NCBI GenBank assembly: GCA_013205085.1
Contig: JABMLH010000002.1
Span: 3,425 to 67,424, forward strand
Direction of reading: 5' to 3'
Source: Microbacteriaceae bacterium VKM Ac-2854
Lineage (GTDB): Bacteria > Actinomycetota > Actinomycetes > Actinomycetales > Microbacteriaceae
DNA: 64,000 nucleotides
The notes under the pieces are model-generated. The model had not been told where the DNA came from and ran no database searches. It saw nothing but the letters and a program-made list of their open reading frames with translations. The translations under genes were made by a program, and so were the position numbers. Positions 41,380 through 52,926 of this stretch are shown here, one piece after another; the first letter of the stretch is position 1; every line of letters starts with the position of its first letter.

Positions 41380-41988
41380 ATGGCTGCCGAGCACTATTTC
41401 TCTTCAACGCCCGACAGCGGCTACCGTCCCCGCACGATCGAGGTCGAGATCGCCGGCGCTGCGGTCACGGTGACCACCGCGGGCGGCGTCTTCAGCCCCG
41501 ACCACATCGACACCGGCACCAAGGTGCTGCTGCGAGAGGTGCCGGAGCCACCGGCCGAGGGACATCTGCTGGACCTCGGTTGCGGCTGGGGGCCGATCGC
41601 GCTGTCGCTGGCTTCCGCCTCCCCCGCCGCTCAGGTGTGGGCGGTCGACGTGAACGAGCGGGCACTCGATCTCGTGCGGAACAACGCGGCGCACCTCGGC
41701 CTCGACAACATCAACGCCGTGAAGCCCGAAGATGTTCCCTCCGACATCCGCCTCGACACCCTCTGGTCGAATCCGCCGATCCGGGTCGGCAAGGCGGAGC
41801 TGCACGCGATGCTCGAACTCTGGCTCCCCCGCCTGGTCGACGGCGCCGACGGCTGGCTCGTCGTTCAGCGCAACCTCGGCTCCGACTCCCTGCACCGTTG
41901 GCTCGCAGAGACCATGCCGGACACCGTCGTGGTCGACCGATTCGCCACCGACAAGGGCTTCCGCGTCCTGCGTACCACGCGCCTCTAG
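41380..41988 (+). CDS. RsmC/RlmG-like methyltransferase
   Basis: 202-residue class I SAM-dependent methyltransferase. The SAM motif LLDLGCGWGPIAL (about 63-75) and the catalytic motif NPPIRVGK (about 130-137) point to an N2-guanine rRNA methyltransferase of the RsmC/RlmG type. The target base cannot be told. Divergent to hflX; a TACATT box (41366-41371) 8 nt before the ATG suggests leaderless expression. A palindrome follows its stop. Confidence 0.88.
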   Translation: MAAEHYFSSTPDSGYRPRTIEVEIAGAAVTVTTAGGVFSPDHIDTGTKVLLREVPEPPAEGHLLDLGCGWGPIALSLASASPAAQVWAVDVNERALDLVRNNAAHLGLDNINAVKPEDVPSDIRLDTLWSNPPIRVGKAELHAMLELWLPRLVDGADGWLVVQRNLGSDSLHRWLAETMPDTVVVDRFATDKGFRVLRTTRL

Positions 41989-42007
41989 AGGCCGGCTGAG
42001 TCCCGGA

Positions 42008-42064
42008 GCTGTCGTTTTCGCCGCGCGCGGGCGGCGCGCCACCAGCGCGCGGTGAAAACGACAG
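42008..42064. repeat. 57-bp palindrome (GCTGTCGTTTTC type)
   Basis: Arms of 21 bp with one G-T mismatch: GCTGTCGTTTTC followed by CCGCGCGC on the left, the complement on the right. It stands between convergent genes (methyltransferase and dapF) and probably terminates both. The length and design match the other palindrome families of this window, but the sequence is different. Only one copy seen here. Confidence 0.8.
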
Positions 42065-42073
42065 CGCCGTGGA

Positions 42074-42955
42074 TCAGCTCAGCCGGATGGTGCCGGTGTA
42101 GACCAGCTCGGCGGGGCCGGAGAGACCGACGTGTTCGCCGTCCTCGGTGGGGAACATCAGGACGCCCAGAGTGCCGCCGGGTACGTCGACCCGCCAGTTG
42201 TGCGGCGCGCGCGGGCCGGCCCAGTGCCGCACCGCCAGCGCGGCGGCGGCCGCTCCCGTTCCGCAGCTGAGGGTCTCGCCGCTGCCGCGCTCGTGCACGC
42301 GCATCCGGATGCGGGCGATGCCGTCGTGGATCAGCGGCTCGTGCGGCACGACGAACTCGATGTTCGCGCCGTCCGCCGGCTCGGGATCGAGCTGCGGGAT
42401 GTAGGCGAGATCGGCTTCCTCGAGCTCCTCCTCGTTGCTCAGCGCGACGACGACGTGCGGGTTGCCGAGGTCGATCGCGAGACCGGGACGGGCGATCTTG
42501 AGGTTCTTCGCGCGTACCAGGGGCTCGCCGCCCTCCAGCGCCCACCGGCCGAGATCGACCTGGTATCCCGAGCCGCTGCGCGTGACGTCGCGGACGCCGG
42601 CGCGGGTTCCGATCGGCAGCGTGCTGCCCGGCGCCAGCTCGGCCAGGCCGGAGGCGAGCAGGTAGTCGGCGTAGACGCGGATGCCGTTGCCGCACATCTC
42701 CGCGACCGAGCCGTCGGCGTTGTGGTAGTCCATGAACCACTCCGCGTCGGCGTCGGCCTCCAGTGCGGCGGCGCCCTCCGGCAGCGCTTTGGATCGGATC
42801 GCGCGGATCACGCCGTCGGCTCCGACGCCGAAGTTGCGGTCGCAGATCGTCGCGATCTGCTCCGGCGAGAGTTCGAGCTCACCGTCGGGGTCGGTGTAGA
42901 GCACGAAGTCGTTCCCGGTGCCCTGGCCCTTGGTGAAATGAAGCTCGATCGTCAT
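42074..42955 (-). CDS. dapF: Diaminopimelate epimerase
   Basis: Makes meso-DAP for lysine and peptidoglycan. The 293-residue protein has the two catalytic cysteines: C88 in EMCGNGIR and C231 in LSCGTGAAA. The ATG lies 7 nt behind a TAGGGT box (42963-42968), which is within the 17-bp gap to miaA, so its own leaderless transcript is likely. Confidence 0.97.
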   Translation of the reverse strand: MTIELHFTKGQGTGNDFVLYTDPDGELELSPEQIATICDRNFGVGADGVIRAIRSKALPEGAAALEADADAEWFMDYHNADGSVAEMCGNGIRVYADYLLASGLAELAPGSTLPIGTRAGVRDVTRSGSGYQVDLGRWALEGGEPLVRAKNLKIARPGLAIDLGNPHVVVALSNEEELEEADLAYIPQLDPEPADGANIEFVVPHEPLIHDGIARIRMRVHERGSGETLSCGTGAAAAALAVRHWAGPRAPHNWRVDVPGGTLGVLMFPTEDGEHVGLSGPAELVYTGTIRLS

Positions 42956-42972
42956 ACGGACAACCCTATCCG

Positions 42973-43923
42973 TCAGTCACCTGTGCGCCGGCCGACGGCG
43001 GCGGTCGCGAGCGGGAGCAGGTCCGGATCGCCGGAGGGCAGCCAGTGCAGCTCGGCGTAGCGGCGGAACCAGCTGTTCTGCCGACGGGCGTAGCGGCGGG
43101 TGAGCGCCTGCGTCGCCGCGATCGCCTCGTCCCGGGTCATCGTGCCGTTCAGCTCGGCCAGCGCCTGGGCGTACCCGATCGCCCGGCCGGCGGTCACGCC
43201 GCGCTCGATGCCCAGCGGAACGAGTCCGCGCACCTCCTCGACCAAGCCTTCCGCCCACATCCGCTCGACCCGGGCGTCGAGGCGCGCGACGAGTTCATCC
43301 CGTGGGGCGGCGAGGCCCAGGAAGCTGGCCGGACGCCAGGCCGTCGGCTCGTCCGACATCAGCGCACTGTGCGGGCTCCCGGTGATCTCGGCGATCTCCA
43401 GCGCCCGGACGATGCGGCGCACGTTGTGCGGCCCGATCCGCCGTGCGACGTCGGCATCGATCTCCGCGAGGCGGGCGTAGAGCACGCCGGGCCCGAGCCG
43501 CTCGGCGTCCTGTTCGAGCCGCGCACGGATCTCGGCATCCGTGCCCGCGAAGGTGAAGTCGAACACCACACTGGACACGTACAGGCCCGAACCGCCGACG
43601 AGGATCGGCACCGCGCCACGATCGACGATCGCGTCGATGCACCCGCGCGCTTCACTCTGGTACCGCGCGACCGACGCCTCCTCGGTCACGTCGAGCACAT
43701 CCAGCAGGTGGTGCGGGACACCCCGGCGCTGCGTCGGCGGGAGTTTGGCCGTGCCGATGTCCATGCCACGGTAGAGCTGCATCGCATCGGCGTTCACGAT
43801 CTCCGCGCTCCCGCCCTCGGCGAGGATCGCCTCGGCGAGGTCGAGCGACAGCTCGGACTTGCCCGTACCCGTCGCCCCGACGACGACGATCAAACCGGCT
43901 CGCGTGAGTTCAGCGCTCGCCAT
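42973..43923 (-). CDS. miaA: tRNA dimethylallyltransferase
   Basis: Prenylates A37 of tRNAs that read UNN codons. The 316-residue protein has a P-loop [12 protein letters not shown] (about 14-25), the [17 protein letters not shown] block and the DxxR-rich C-terminal part ([11 protein letters not shown]). The ATG lies 14 bp inside the end of miaB, so the two modification steps are coupled. Confidence 0.97.
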   Translation of the reverse strand: MASAELTRAGLIVVVGATGTGKSELSLDLAEAILAEGGSAEIVNADAMQLYRGMDIGTAKLPPTQRRGVPHHLLDVLDVTEEASVARYQSEARGCIDAIVDRGAVPILVGGSGLYVSSVVFDFTFAGTDAEIRARLEQDAERLGPGVLYARLAEIDADVARRIGPHNVRRIVRALEIAEITGSPHSALMSDEPTAWRPASFLGLAAPRDELVARLDARVERMWAEGLVEEVRGLVPLGIERGVTAGRAIGYAQALAELNGTMTRDEAIAATQALTRRYARRQNSWFRRYAELHWLPSGDPDLLPLATAAVGRRTGD

Positions 43924-45487
43924 CGGCCACGGGATAGATCGGCAGCGTGACCGGATCGGGCCGGGAGAGGCGCAGGCTCGGCAGGCCGAGCGACACTCGA
44001 GGCTTCGCGCCGTCGACCGGTGCGAGCGTCGGGACGCCGCAGCTCTCGGCCTGAGCGCGGTCCCAGGCGTCGCCCGCCCGTGTACGGCGCACGCGCAGCA
44101 GCTCGCCGTCGGCGGCGTCCGCGATCAGGTAGAAGGGAGCCGCCCGACTGATGGTGACGGAGACCACATCGCCCGGGCGCGGAGTCGGCGAGCCGGCCGG
44201 CACGTCGAAGTGCACCAGGCGGCTGTCCTCCGCCCGGCCGCTCATCCGGTGCGTCGCTGCATCGCGCTTGCCCTCACCTGTGGCGACCAGCACCTCCACC
44301 GCACGACCGACCATGGTCACGTTCTCCTCCGCACTGATGCGGTCCTGCAGGGCGGTGAGCCGCTCGTAGCGCTCCTGCACCACGGCCTTCGGCAGTTGGT
44401 CGGGCAGGGTCGCCGCCGGTGTGCCCGGTCGGATGGAGTACTGGAACGTGAACGCCGAGGCGAAGCGCGCCTGCTCGACGACGCGGAGGGTCTCCTGGAA
44501 GTCCTCCTCCGTCTCCCCCGGGAAGCCGACGATGATGTCGGTGCTGATCGCGGCGTTCGGGATGCGGGCGCGCACACGGTCGAGGATCCCCAGGAACTTC
44601 TCGGAGCGGTAGGAGCGCCGCATGGCCTTGAGCACACGATCGGAGCCGGACTGCAACGGCATGTGCAACTGCGGCATCACCGCGGGGGTCTCGGCCATCG
44701 CGTCGATCACGTCGTCGGTGAACGCGGCGGGGTGCGGGCTGGTGAAACGGATCCGCTCCAGACCCTCGATCTGCCCGGCCGCGCGGAGCAGCTTGCCGAA
44801 CGCCTGGCGGTCGCCGAACTCCACGCCGTAGGAGTTCACGTTCTGGCCGAGCAGCGTGACCTCGATCGCGCCGTCGTCGACGAGGGCCTGGATCTCGGCG
44901 AGGATCTCGCCCGGGCGACGATCCTTCTCCTTGCCGCGCAGGGACGGCACGATGCAGAACGTGCAGGTGTTGTTGCAGCCGACCGAGATGGAGACCCAGC
45001 CGCTGTAACTGGATTCGCGCTTGGTCGGCAGGGTCGACGGGAAGACCTCGAGCGACTCGAGGATCTCGAGCTGGGCCTCGCCGTTGTGCCGCGCCCGCTC
45101 CAGCAGGCTGGGCAACGAACCCATGTTGTGGGTGCCGAAGACGACATCGACCCACGGGGCCTTATCCAGGATGACGTTCTTGTCCTTCTGGGCGAGGCAA
45201 CCGCCGACCGCGATCTGCATACCCTGGTGGCCGCGCTTGATCGACGCCAGCTGCCCGAGATTGCCGTAGAGCTTGTTGTCGGCGTTCTCGCGCACGGCGC
45301 AGGTGTTGATCACCACGACATCGGGCTCCACGCCATCGGCGCGGACGTACCCGGCGGCCTCCAGAGATCCGCTCAGCCGCTCCGAGTCGTGCACGTTCAT
45401 CTGACAGCCGAAGGTGCGCACCTCGTAGGTGCGCGGGACTGCGGAGGCTGGAGGCGTCGCGGATGCGGCCAGGGTCACCGAACTCAT
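43910..45487 (-). CDS. miaB: tRNA-2-methylthio-N6-dimethylallyladenosine synthase
   Basis: Radical SAM enzyme that adds methylthio to i6A37, the next step after MiaA. The 525-residue protein has the UPF0004 domain with C28, C63 and C97, the radical SAM motif C171-x3-C175-x2-C178 (CNNTCTFC), and a TRAM domain followed by an extra C-terminal tail of about 40 residues. The start is the ATG at 45487; a TAGAAT box (45496-45501) lies 8 nt upstream (leaderless). Confidence 0.97.
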   Translation of the reverse strand: MSSVTLAASATPPASAVPRTYEVRTFGCQMNVHDSERLSGSLEAAGYVRADGVEPDVVVINTCAVRENADNKLYGNLGQLASIKRGHQGMQIAVGGCLAQKDKNVILDKAPWVDVVFGTHNMGSLPSLLERARHNGEAQLEILESLEVFPSTLPTKRESSYSGWVSISVGCNNTCTFCIVPSLRGKEKDRRPGEILAEIQALVDDGAIEVTLLGQNVNSYGVEFGDRQAFGKLLRAAGQIEGLERIRFTSPHPAAFTDDVIDAMAETPAVMPQLHMPLQSGSDRVLKAMRRSYRSEKFLGILDRVRARIPNAAISTDIIVGFPGETEEDFQETLRVVEQARFASAFTFQYSIRPGTPAATLPDQLPKAVVQERYERLTALQDRISAEENVTMVGRAVEVLVATGEGKRDAATHRMSGRAEDSRLVHFDVPAGSPTPRPGDVVSVTISRAAPFYLIADAADGELLRVRRTRAGDAWDRAQAESCGVPTLAPVDGAKPRVSLGLPSLRLSRPDPVTLPIYPVADGER

Positions 45488-45542
45488 GGAGCGAGATTCT
45501 ACGCGCGACCGGGTGCCGCGCCGGACACGCTCCGGGCAGGTC

Positions 45543-46181
45543 TCAGCGGAAGCGGACCGCGGAGCCGGGCTTGCGCACGGTCGCCCGGACCACTTTCTGG
45601 ATGGTCGCGCTCGCGTAGCCGCGCCGGGCCAGGAAGCCGGCGAGACGGCGCTCGGCCACCTCGTCGGAGAGCGATCGCAGGCTCGGCAGTCGCTTCTGCG
45701 CGAGTTCGAGGGCGACGGTGTATTCGTCATCGCCGTCGAGTTCGTCCAAGGCCGCGCTGATGCAGTCGGGGTCGAGTTTGCGCGCCTTCAACTCCTGAGC
45801 GATCGACGAGCGACCGAGCTTCTTGCGCTCGCGCAACGACGTGACCAGTTGTTCGGCCATCCGGAGATCGTCGAGATAGCCGAAACGCTGGAAACGCTCC
45901 ACGATCTCGCCCGCCTCCACCTCGGAGACGCCTTCGGCGTAGAGTCGCGCCTCGACCTCGGCGACGGAGAGGCTCTTGCGCGAGAGTCCGCGCACGATGC
46001 GGTCGGCGATCTCTTCGGCGTCGGGCTCCGGTGGTACCTCGACGCCATCATGCTCATCGTCATCGTTGCGGGCGACGTGCCGGGTGATCTCTTCGAGCGG
46101 CTGCTCGGCCTCGGTCGGTGTGACCCACGGCAGGAAGGCCACGGGTCGCGTGCCGGACGGGCCCGTGGCCTTCTCACTCAT
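45543..46181 (-). CDS. recX: Regulatory protein RecX
   Basis: Inhibitor of RecA filaments. The 212-residue protein has an acidic N-terminal extension of about 55 residues, then three-helix repeats ([20 protein letters not shown] type). It lies 4 bp after the recA stop, in one operon. Confidence 0.93.
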   Translation of the reverse strand: MSEKATGPSGTRPVAFLPWVTPTEAEQPLEEITRHVARNDDDEHDGVEVPPEPDAEEIADRIVRGLSRKSLSVAEVEARLYAEGVSEVEAGEIVERFQRFGYLDDLRMAEQLVTSLRERKKLGRSSIAQELKARKLDPDCISAALDELDGDDEYTVALELAQKRLPSLRSLSDEVAERRLAGFLARRGYASATIQKVVRATVRKPGSAVRFR

Positions 46182-46185
46182 ACGC

Positions 46186-47277
<1,092 letters not shown>

Positions 47278-47389
47278 TGCCGAGCTCCTTCTGAGTCGTG
47301 TTTTGTCGCCTGTAGGCTGTCGCGCCACACGGATCGGGATCGATCGGTGCGGCTGACGACAAGGCGGTGAAGCTGTTTCGCTGTTGCCC

Positions 47390-47414
47390 TCGAATCTACG
47401 CACGACCACCGACA
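47390..47414 (-). promoter_or_regulatory. PafBC-type (RecA-NDp) promoter of recA with weak SOS box
   Basis: On the minus strand TGTCGGTG (47407-47414), 8 bases and TAGATT (47393-47398) fit the actinobacterial LexA-independent DNA-damage motif TTGTCRGTG-N8-TANNNT. TCGAATCTACGCACGA (47390-47405, plus strand) overlaps it and fits the LexA box at 9 of 12 positions. recA may thus answer to both PafBC and LexA. Confidence 0.7.
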
Positions 47415-47555
47415 TCGAATGGTGGCCGAGCCGGATCCGTGGACAACTCCGCGATTTCGCTCCTGTGGAGGAGCCTAGCCCGCATCGAAGTCATCTTCGA
47501 GAGGCGCGCTCGGCGTGTCGAACACGACTTCGGCGCGGCTTGCCGGCGGAACCCG

Positions 47556-47777
47556 TCAGCGCCGCTTCTTCGGGTCGACGCCGTGCCAGCGGGACTCCGG
47601 CACATCGTTCGCCCGGCAGAGAGCGAGCCAGACCGAGCGCGGCTCCTCGCCGTCCGCCAGCGCGGCGCTCGCGGTGCGGCCGCCGAGCTCGGTGAGCACG
47701 AGGTCGGACACCAGGATGCGGGCGTAGCCGGCGCCGAACTCGTCGTCGACCAACTGGCGGAACTCACTCAGGCGCAT
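47556..47777 (-). CDS. DUF3046 family protein
   Basis: 73-residue protein of unknown function: MRLSEFRQLVDDEFG, VLTELGGRTASAALADGE, ending with WHGVDPKKRR. The position upstream of recA is a conserved actinobacterial trait. A TACGGT box (47784-47789) 6 nt before the ATG suggests a leaderless mRNA. Confidence 0.9.
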   Translation of the reverse strand: MRLSEFRQLVDDEFGAGYARILVSDLVLTELGGRTASAALADGEEPRSVWLALCRANDVPESRWHGVDPKKRR

Positions 47778-47820
47778 CGTTTCACCGTACCCGACCGGGC
47801 GCATGCGCCCGGCACGACGA

Positions 47821-47856
47821 AGCGGACGCCCCGGGCTGGTGCCCGGAGCGTCCGCT
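47821..47856 (-). terminator. Terminator after the clgR-like gene
   Basis: AGCGGACGC (47821-47829) pairs with GCGTCCGCT (47848-47856), with GGGC/GCCC pairing inside. It stands 26 bp after the regulator stop, before DUF3046. Confidence 0.75.
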
Positions 47857-47882
47857 CGATGTCTGTCTGTCGGACCGACGGC

Positions 47883-48191
47883 TCAGCGAGCCACCAGATC
47901 GGCGTCGAATCCCGCGACCATGTCGGCGGGGATGGTGTCGGGGATCGTGTCGATCCCTTCGATCACGGCGAGTCGGTCGCCGACCTCGCGCATGATGACG
48001 GAGATGGGCGTATCGAGGGCGTCTGCGACCGAAGCGAGGATCTCCGAGGAGGCCTCCTTCTGTCCGCGCTCGACCTCTGACAAGTACCCCAAGGCGACGC
48101 TCGCCTTGCTGGCCACCTGACGGAGGGTACGACCCTTCTGCAGACGAAAGTCCCTGAGGACGTCGCCGATTTCCTGACGAACTAGAACCAC
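47883..48191 (-). CDS. clgR: XRE-family regulator, ClgR-like
   Basis: 102-residue regulator with a Cro/C1-type helix-turn-helix (RLQKGRTLRQVASKASVALGYLSEVERG). The strong similarity to ClgR, which activates clp protease genes under stress in actinobacteria, and the place between cinA/pgsA and recA support the name. AAGGAGGG lies 4-5 nt before the GTG at 48191, which I choose over an in-frame GTG 18 bp upstream that overlaps this site. Confidence 0.85.
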   Translation of the reverse strand: MVLVRQEIGDVLRDFRLQKGRTLRQVASKASVALGYLSEVERGQKEASSEILASVADALDTPISVIMREVGDRLAVIEGIDTIPDTIPADMVAGFDADLVAR

Positions 48192-48286
48192 TGGACCCTC
48201 CTTCTCCACGTCATCCGTGCTCGACCGGTCGGTCGCGACTCGTGAAAGTCGTTACTGGTGTCTCGAAAGGCTCCAGGTATGGAAAA

Positions 48287-48306
48287 CGGGTAGTTCACAC
48301 TACCCG
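48287..48306. promoter_or_regulatory. Inverted repeat upstream of clgR-like gene
   Basis: CGGGTAG-TTCACA-CTACCCG, perfect 7-bp arms and 6-base spacer, about 95 bp before the clgR start. It could be an operator or a weak terminator for the gene upstream. Confidence 0.4.
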
Positions 48307-48411
48307 CTACCGATTCGTCGACTCTAATCCGGATGACTGGACTTTGGTTGTGAACGACAGTGGATGTAACGAGAACGAAATGCTATTTGTTCCCGTCGAA
48401 ACACACGGATG

Positions 48412-48894
48412 TCACGCCTCCGAGGGACGCGCCAGGAGACCGCTCACGAGCTCGATCGCAGCCGCCACCGTCGCTGCGCGGATGCCCGCCCGGTCGCCCG
48501 CGAAGTGCTGCTCACGCACCTCATCGACTCCGGCGGCGTTCACGGCGATGTACACGGTGCCGACGGCTCGCCCGCCCTGCGGATCCGGACCGGCGACTCC
48601 CGTGGTCGAGACACCGAGGTCGGCGCCGAGCAGCCGCCGGACGCCGGTGGCCATCTGCCGCGCGACCTCGGGATCCACGGGGCCGTGTTCGGTGAGCCGT
48701 ACCGGATCGACACCGAGCACACTCGCTTTGACGTCCGTCGCGTAGCTGACGACGCCGCCGCGCACGACGGCGGAGGCGCCGGGCACGTCCACCAGGCGCG
48801 AGACCAGCGCGCCGCCCGTGAGCGACTCTGCACAGGCGATCGTGGTACCGGTGGCGCTCAGGCGAGCGATCAGCGCGGCGGCATCCGCGCTCAT
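48412..48894 (-). CDS. CinA C-terminal-type amidohydrolase (PncC-like)
   Basis: 160-residue nicotinamide-nucleotide amidase-like protein corresponding to the CinA C-terminal domain alone. TIACAESLTGGALVSRLVDVPGAS carries the catalytic serine; GVAGPDPQGG follows. It probably recycles NMN. The ATG overlaps the pgsA stop (ATGA). Confidence 0.92.
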   Translation of the reverse strand: MSADAAALIARLSATGTTIACAESLTGGALVSRLVDVPGASAVVRGGVVSYATDVKASVLGVDPVRLTEHGPVDPEVARQMATGVRRLLGADLGVSTTGVAGPDPQGGRAVGTVYIAVNAAGVDEVREQHFAGDRAGIRAATVAAAIELVSGLLARPSEA

Positions 48895-49487
48895 CCCGCC
48901 GCCCGTGCCTTGCGGCTGAGCCGCCACGCATCGATGAGGTAGTCGAGGCCGGTGACGACGGTCAGGATCACCGCGATCGTCATCGTGATCCCGTTGAGCC
49001 AGTGCACCCACTCGCCGAACAGGTTCCAGAGCGGCAGCAGCGCGAGCGAGATCGCGACCGATTGGGCGATGGTCTTCAGCTTGCCGCCGCGGGACGCCGG
49101 GATCACCCGATCCGAGAGCACCGCCATCCGGAACACCGTGATGCCGATTTCGCGAACCAGGATCACGATCGTCACCCACCAGGGCAGTTCGGCCAGGATC
49201 GACAGCCCCACGAGCGCTCCGCCGGTGAGCACCTTGTCGGCGATCGGGTCCAGCAGCTTGCCGAGGTCCGTGACGAGGTTGCGGCTGCGCGCGATGTGGC
49301 CGTCGATGCCGTCGGTAGCGATCGCCAGGATGAACAGCACTGCGGCCGCGTAGCGCACCGGGCCGTCCTCGCCGTTGTCGGCCAGCAGCAACCAGATGAA
49401 GATGGGCGCGAGCAGGATGCGCACGATCGTGATCGCGTTGGGCAGGTTCCAGTTGCTGGGCTTCGCCGCGGCGGGGGTGGTGCTCAT
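48891..49487 (-). CDS. pgsA: CDP-diacylglycerol-glycerol-3-phosphate phosphatidyltransferase
   Basis: Makes phosphatidylglycerol phosphate in the membrane. The 198-residue protein has the CDP-alcohol transferase motif (DGIDGHIARSRNLVTDLGKLLDPIADK) and four or more transmembrane helices. ATG at 49487; the preceding TTG is less likely. It lies 7 bp after ftsK. Related phosphotransferases exist, but the pgsA-cinA order supports this name. Confidence 0.93.
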   Translation of the reverse strand: MSTTPAAAKPSNWNLPNAITIVRILLAPIFIWLLLADNGEDGPVRYAAAVLFILAIATDGIDGHIARSRNLVTDLGKLLDPIADKVLTGGALVGLSILAELPWWVTIVILVREIGITVFRMAVLSDRVIPASRGGKLKTIAQSVAISLALLPLWNLFGEWVHWLNGITMTIAVILTVVTGLDYLIDAWRLSRKARAAG

Positions 49488-49494
49488 CAACGGA

Positions 49495-52278
49495 TCAATC
49501 CCGTCCGGTCAGGGCCCAGGCGTCCTCGCCGGAACCGTCGTCGTCGGGCTCGTCGAGGCCGTCGTTGTAGTCCACGGCGACCGGGGTGCCCGCCGGGATC
49601 GCGAGCACGTCCGCCGGCTCCTCGCCACGCATCCGCGACAGCACTCCCGGCAGCTGCTCCGCCGTGACGAGCACGTCGCGGGCCTTGGACCCCTCGGAGG
49701 GGCCGACGACCTCGCGCGATTCGAGCAGGTCCATCAGGCGCCCGGCCTTGGCGAAGCCGACGCGCAGCTTGCGCTGCAGCATCGAGGTCGAGCCGAATTG
49801 GGTGCTGACGACCAGCTCCGCGGCGGCGAGCAGGAGTTCGAGGTCGTCGCCGATATCGGAGTCGATCTCCTTGCGCGCGGCCTGCACGGTGATGTCCTGG
49901 CGGTACTCGGGCTGGGCCTGCCGGGTGACGTGCTCCACGACCTTGGCGATCTCGTCCTCGCGGACCCAGGCGCCCTGCACGCGCATCGGCTTGTTCGTGC
50001 CCATCGGCAGGAACAGGCCGTCGCCCTGGCCGATCAGCTTGTCGGCGCCGGGCTGGTCGAGGATGACCCGGGAGTCCGTGACGCTGGTCACGGCGAAGGC
50101 GAGCCGGCTGGGCACGTTCGCCTTGATCAGACCGGTGACGACGTCGACGCTCGGGCGCTGGGTGGCGAGCACCAGGTGGATGCCGGACGCACGCGCGAGC
50201 TGGGTGATCCGGACGATGCTGTCCTCGACGTCGCGCGGGGCCACCATCATCAGGTCGGCCAGCTCGTCGACGACGACCAGCAGGTACGGGTACGGCTTGA
50301 GCGTGCGGTTGCTGCCGGCGGGCAGGATGATCTCGTTGTTGCGGACGGCCTTGTTGAAGTCGTCGATGTGCCGGAAGCCGAACGACGCGAGGTCGTCGTA
50401 GCGCATGTCCATCTCCTTCACGACCCACTGCAGCGCCTCGGCCGCCTTCTTCGGGTTCGTGATGATGGGCGTGATCAGGTGCGGGATACCGCCGTAGATC
50501 GTGAGTTCCACCCGCTTGGGGTCGATCAACACCATCCGGACATCCTGGGGCTTGGCGCGCATCAGGAGGCTCGTGATCATGGAGTTCACGAAGCTGGATT
50601 TGCCGGAGCCGGTGGAGCCGGCGACCAGGAGGTGCGGCATCTTCGCGAGGTTCGCGACGACGAAGCCACCCTCGACGTCCTTACCGACGCCGATGGTCAT
50701 CGGGTGCGTGCTGTTCACGGACGCGGAGGAGCGCAGCACGTCGCCGAGGGAGACGTTCTCGCGGTCGGTGTTCGGGATCTCGACGCCGATCGCGCTCTTG
50801 CCGGGGATCGGCGAGAGGATGCGGACCTCGTTGCTGGCGACCGCGTAGGAGAGGTTCTTGCTCAGCGCCGTGACGCGCTCGACCTTCACTCCCGGGCCGA
50901 GTTCGATCTCGTAGCGGGTGACGGTCGGGCCGCGGGAGAAGCCGGTGACCGTGGCGTCGACGTTGAACTGGGTGAGCACCTCGGTGATGGCGCGGACCAT
51001 GTCGTCGTTCGCGGCGGAGCGCGCCTTGGACGGGCCGCCGACCGCGAGGGTCGAGGCCGACGGCAGGCTGTAGTCGGCGTCGGGCTCGAAGGTGGACTCG
51101 AAGTCGGCCTCGGCGGGATCCGTCTCCGGGACCGCGTCGACCGCATCCTGCGGGTAGTACTCGACGGCGGTCGAATCCGCGGCGGGCTCGACCGGCTCGA
51201 TCACGTCGGTGTCGCCGATGATCATGGTCGGCATCGCCCGCGTCGGCGCCGGCGCCTCGGCCGCAGCGGCGACGCCGGCCGGATCGGGTTCGATCGGGGT
51301 GTCGAAGGCGGCGCGGGTGGGGCGCGTGGGCGCCTTGTCGGTATCGATCACCTCGGTGAGCGAGTCGATCGGCAGCTGGTTCCCGTAGTCGGGATCCTCT
51401 TCGCGGCCCGAGTTCGTGCGGCGCCACCAGGGCAGCGATGCCTCGTCCTGCGGCTCGTCGTCGTCGTCGTTCCTGTCCGCCCTCTCCGCCTTGGCCGCCT
51501 CCTTCGCCGCGGCCTTCTCGGCCTTCGCCGCGGCGCGCTGCTCCGCGTCCGCGACCGTGGCGCCGAAGAGGTAGCCGTACAGCTCGCGCAGGCGCTCCGG
51601 CAGCTTGTGCGGCGGGGTCTTCGTGATGATGAAGAGGGAGAGCAGGATGAACGCGGCCAGGACGGCCGTCGCCCCGTAGTTCGTGGCCAGCAGGACCAGC
51701 GGCGCCCCCGAGATCCAGCCGAGCACACCACCCGCCGCGGCCATGGCGTCGATACCCGCGCCGGGCTGCGGCTGGCCGAGGAAGACGTGGCAGATGCCGG
51801 CCGAGGCGACCAGCAGCACGGCGAGGCCGACGCCGATGCGCCCGTTGTCGTTGACCGAACTGGGGTGCCGGAACAGCCACAGTGCGAAGAGCAGCAGCAC
51901 GACCGGCAGCACGTAGGCGACGCGGCCGACGAGGCCGCCGAAGCTCCAGGCGTCGAAGATCCGGGCGACCTCGTTGGTGGCGAGGAACCACTCGACCACG
52001 GCGCCGGCCACGGCGAGCAGCAGGATGAAGAACGGTGCGCCGTCGCGGCGCTCCTCCTTGGCCAGCTTCTCCGGGCCGAGCGCCCGAGCGGCGCCGCCGA
52101 CGACGTGGGCGAGCCCCATCCAGGCCCTGGTGAGGATGGAGGGACCGGCAGGCTTCGCGAACGAGGCCGTGGCCTTCGTCGAGGTGCTGCGCGCGGGGGT
52201 CTTCGCCGAGCGAGCCGTCGACGGCTTGGACGCCGCGTTCGCACGCCCGCGAGGTGTCGTCTTGGTAGGGGTCGCCAT
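49495..52278 (-). CDS. ftsK: DNA translocase FtsK
   Basis: Septal DNA pump for chromosome segregation. The 927-residue protein has a basic N-terminus, four transmembrane helices (about 65-210), a long acidic, Ala/Pro-rich linker (about 250-430), and the ATPase with Walker A GSTGSGKS (554-561) and Walker [12 protein letters not shown]. The gamma domain at the end ([24 protein letters not shown]) binds KOPS-like sites. The ATG at 52278 stands 7 nt behind a TACGGT box (52286-52291), a leaderless pattern. Confidence 0.97.
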   Translation of the reverse strand: MATPTKTTPRGRANAASKPSTARSAKTPARSTSTKATASFAKPAGPSILTRAWMGLAHVVGGAARALGPEKLAKEERRDGAPFFILLLAVAGAVVEWFLATNEVARIFDAWSFGGLVGRVAYVLPVVLLLFALWLFRHPSSVNDNGRIGVGLAVLLVASAGICHVFLGQPQPGAGIDAMAAAGGVLGWISGAPLVLLATNYGATAVLAAFILLSLFIITKTPPHKLPERLRELYGYLFGATVADAEQRAAAKAEKAAAKEAAKAERADRNDDDDEPQDEASLPWWRRTNSGREEDPDYGNQLPIDSLTEVIDTDKAPTRPTRAAFDTPIEPDPAGVAAAAEAPAPTRAMPTMIIGDTDVIEPVEPAADSTAVEYYPQDAVDAVPETDPAEADFESTFEPDADYSLPSASTLAVGGPSKARSAANDDMVRAITEVLTQFNVDATVTGFSRGPTVTRYEIELGPGVKVERVTALSKNLSYAVASNEVRILSPIPGKSAIGVEIPNTDRENVSLGDVLRSSASVNSTHPMTIGVGKDVEGGFVVANLAKMPHLLVAGSTGSGKSSFVNSMITSLLMRAKPQDVRMVLIDPKRVELTIYGGIPHLITPIITNPKKAAEALQWVVKEMDMRYDDLASFGFRHIDDFNKAVRNNEIILPAGSNRTLKPYPYLLVVVDELADLMMVAPRDVEDSIVRITQLARASGIHLVLATQRPSVDVVTGLIKANVPSRLAFAVTSVTDSRVILDQPGADKLIGQGDGLFLPMGTNKPMRVQGAWVREDEIAKVVEHVTRQAQPEYRQDITVQAARKEIDSDIGDDLELLLAAAELVVSTQFGSTSMLQRKLRVGFAKAGRLMDLLESREVVGPSEGSKARDVLVTAEQLPGVLSRMRGEEPADVLAIPAGTPVAVDYNDGLDEPDDDGSGEDAWALTGRD

Positions 52279-52334
52279 GCGATACACCGTACCTTCCGGC
52301 TCCGACATCGGACGGTTGCACCGCCGCGCAGGGT

Positions 52335-52823
52335 TCAGCGGAGGTTGCGCACCATCGTGTCGGATTCGTCCTGGTGCGAAACGGTCTGGAAGCCCTCGCT
52401 GATGTACAGCCGGGTGGCGAAGTTGCCGTGGTCGACGCTCAAGGAGATGCGTGCGTAGCCGGCGCCCGCGGCCTGGCGCAGCGCCGCCTGCAGCAGCGCA
52501 CGGCCGACGCCTTGAGCGCGCCACAACGGCTTCACACCGAGGGTGAGCTCCGGCACTCCGGTGGCCACGAAGCCGTGGCCCGGTTCGTTCGACGTGAGCA
52601 GACGGAACCAGCAGGCGCCGATCCGGTCACCCTCCGACGTCTCAGCGACCGAGCCGAGGTCGCCCGGCCGCGGCCAGCCCGCGATGTGCCGGCGCGACTC
52701 CGGGTCAGCCATCACATCGACGCGACGGCGAGTCTTCGTCCAGTTCCAGTTCGTCGCCTCCACGAGCATGTCGGCGAGGAACGGGCCGTCGTCGACCCGG
52801 GCGGCGCGGATCGTGTAGCTCAT
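52335..52823 (-). CDS. GNAT-family N-acetyltransferase
   Basis: 162-residue acetyltransferase. The acetyl-CoA loop is [12 protein letters not shown], preceded by [10 protein letters not shown]; the end [22 protein letters not shown] is typical of the fold. Substrate unknown. ATG at 52823 with GGAAAGG upstream. It lies between ftsK and RNase J. Confidence 0.88.
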   Translation of the reverse strand: MSYTIRAARVDDGPFLADMLVEATNWNWTKTRRRVDVMADPESRRHIAGWPRPGDLGSVAETSEGDRIGACWFRLLTSNEPGHGFVATGVPELTLGVKPLWRAQGVGRALLQAALRQAAGAGYARISLSVDHGNFATRLYISEGFQTVSHQDESDTMVRNLR

Positions 52824-52893
52824 CGCGGTGTACGCCTTTCCATCCTGCCCCGCATCCATCCTGCCCGCGCACCCGCGGATCCGGCAAACGACG

Positions 52894-52921
52894 ACGGCCG
52901 GACGCTGGTGCGCCCGGCCGT
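52894..52921 (-). terminator. Terminator after the RNase J gene
   Basis: ACGGCCGG (52894-52901) pairs with CCGGCCGT (52914-52921), 6 bp after the rnj stop. Confidence 0.65.
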
Positions 52922-52926
52922 GACGA

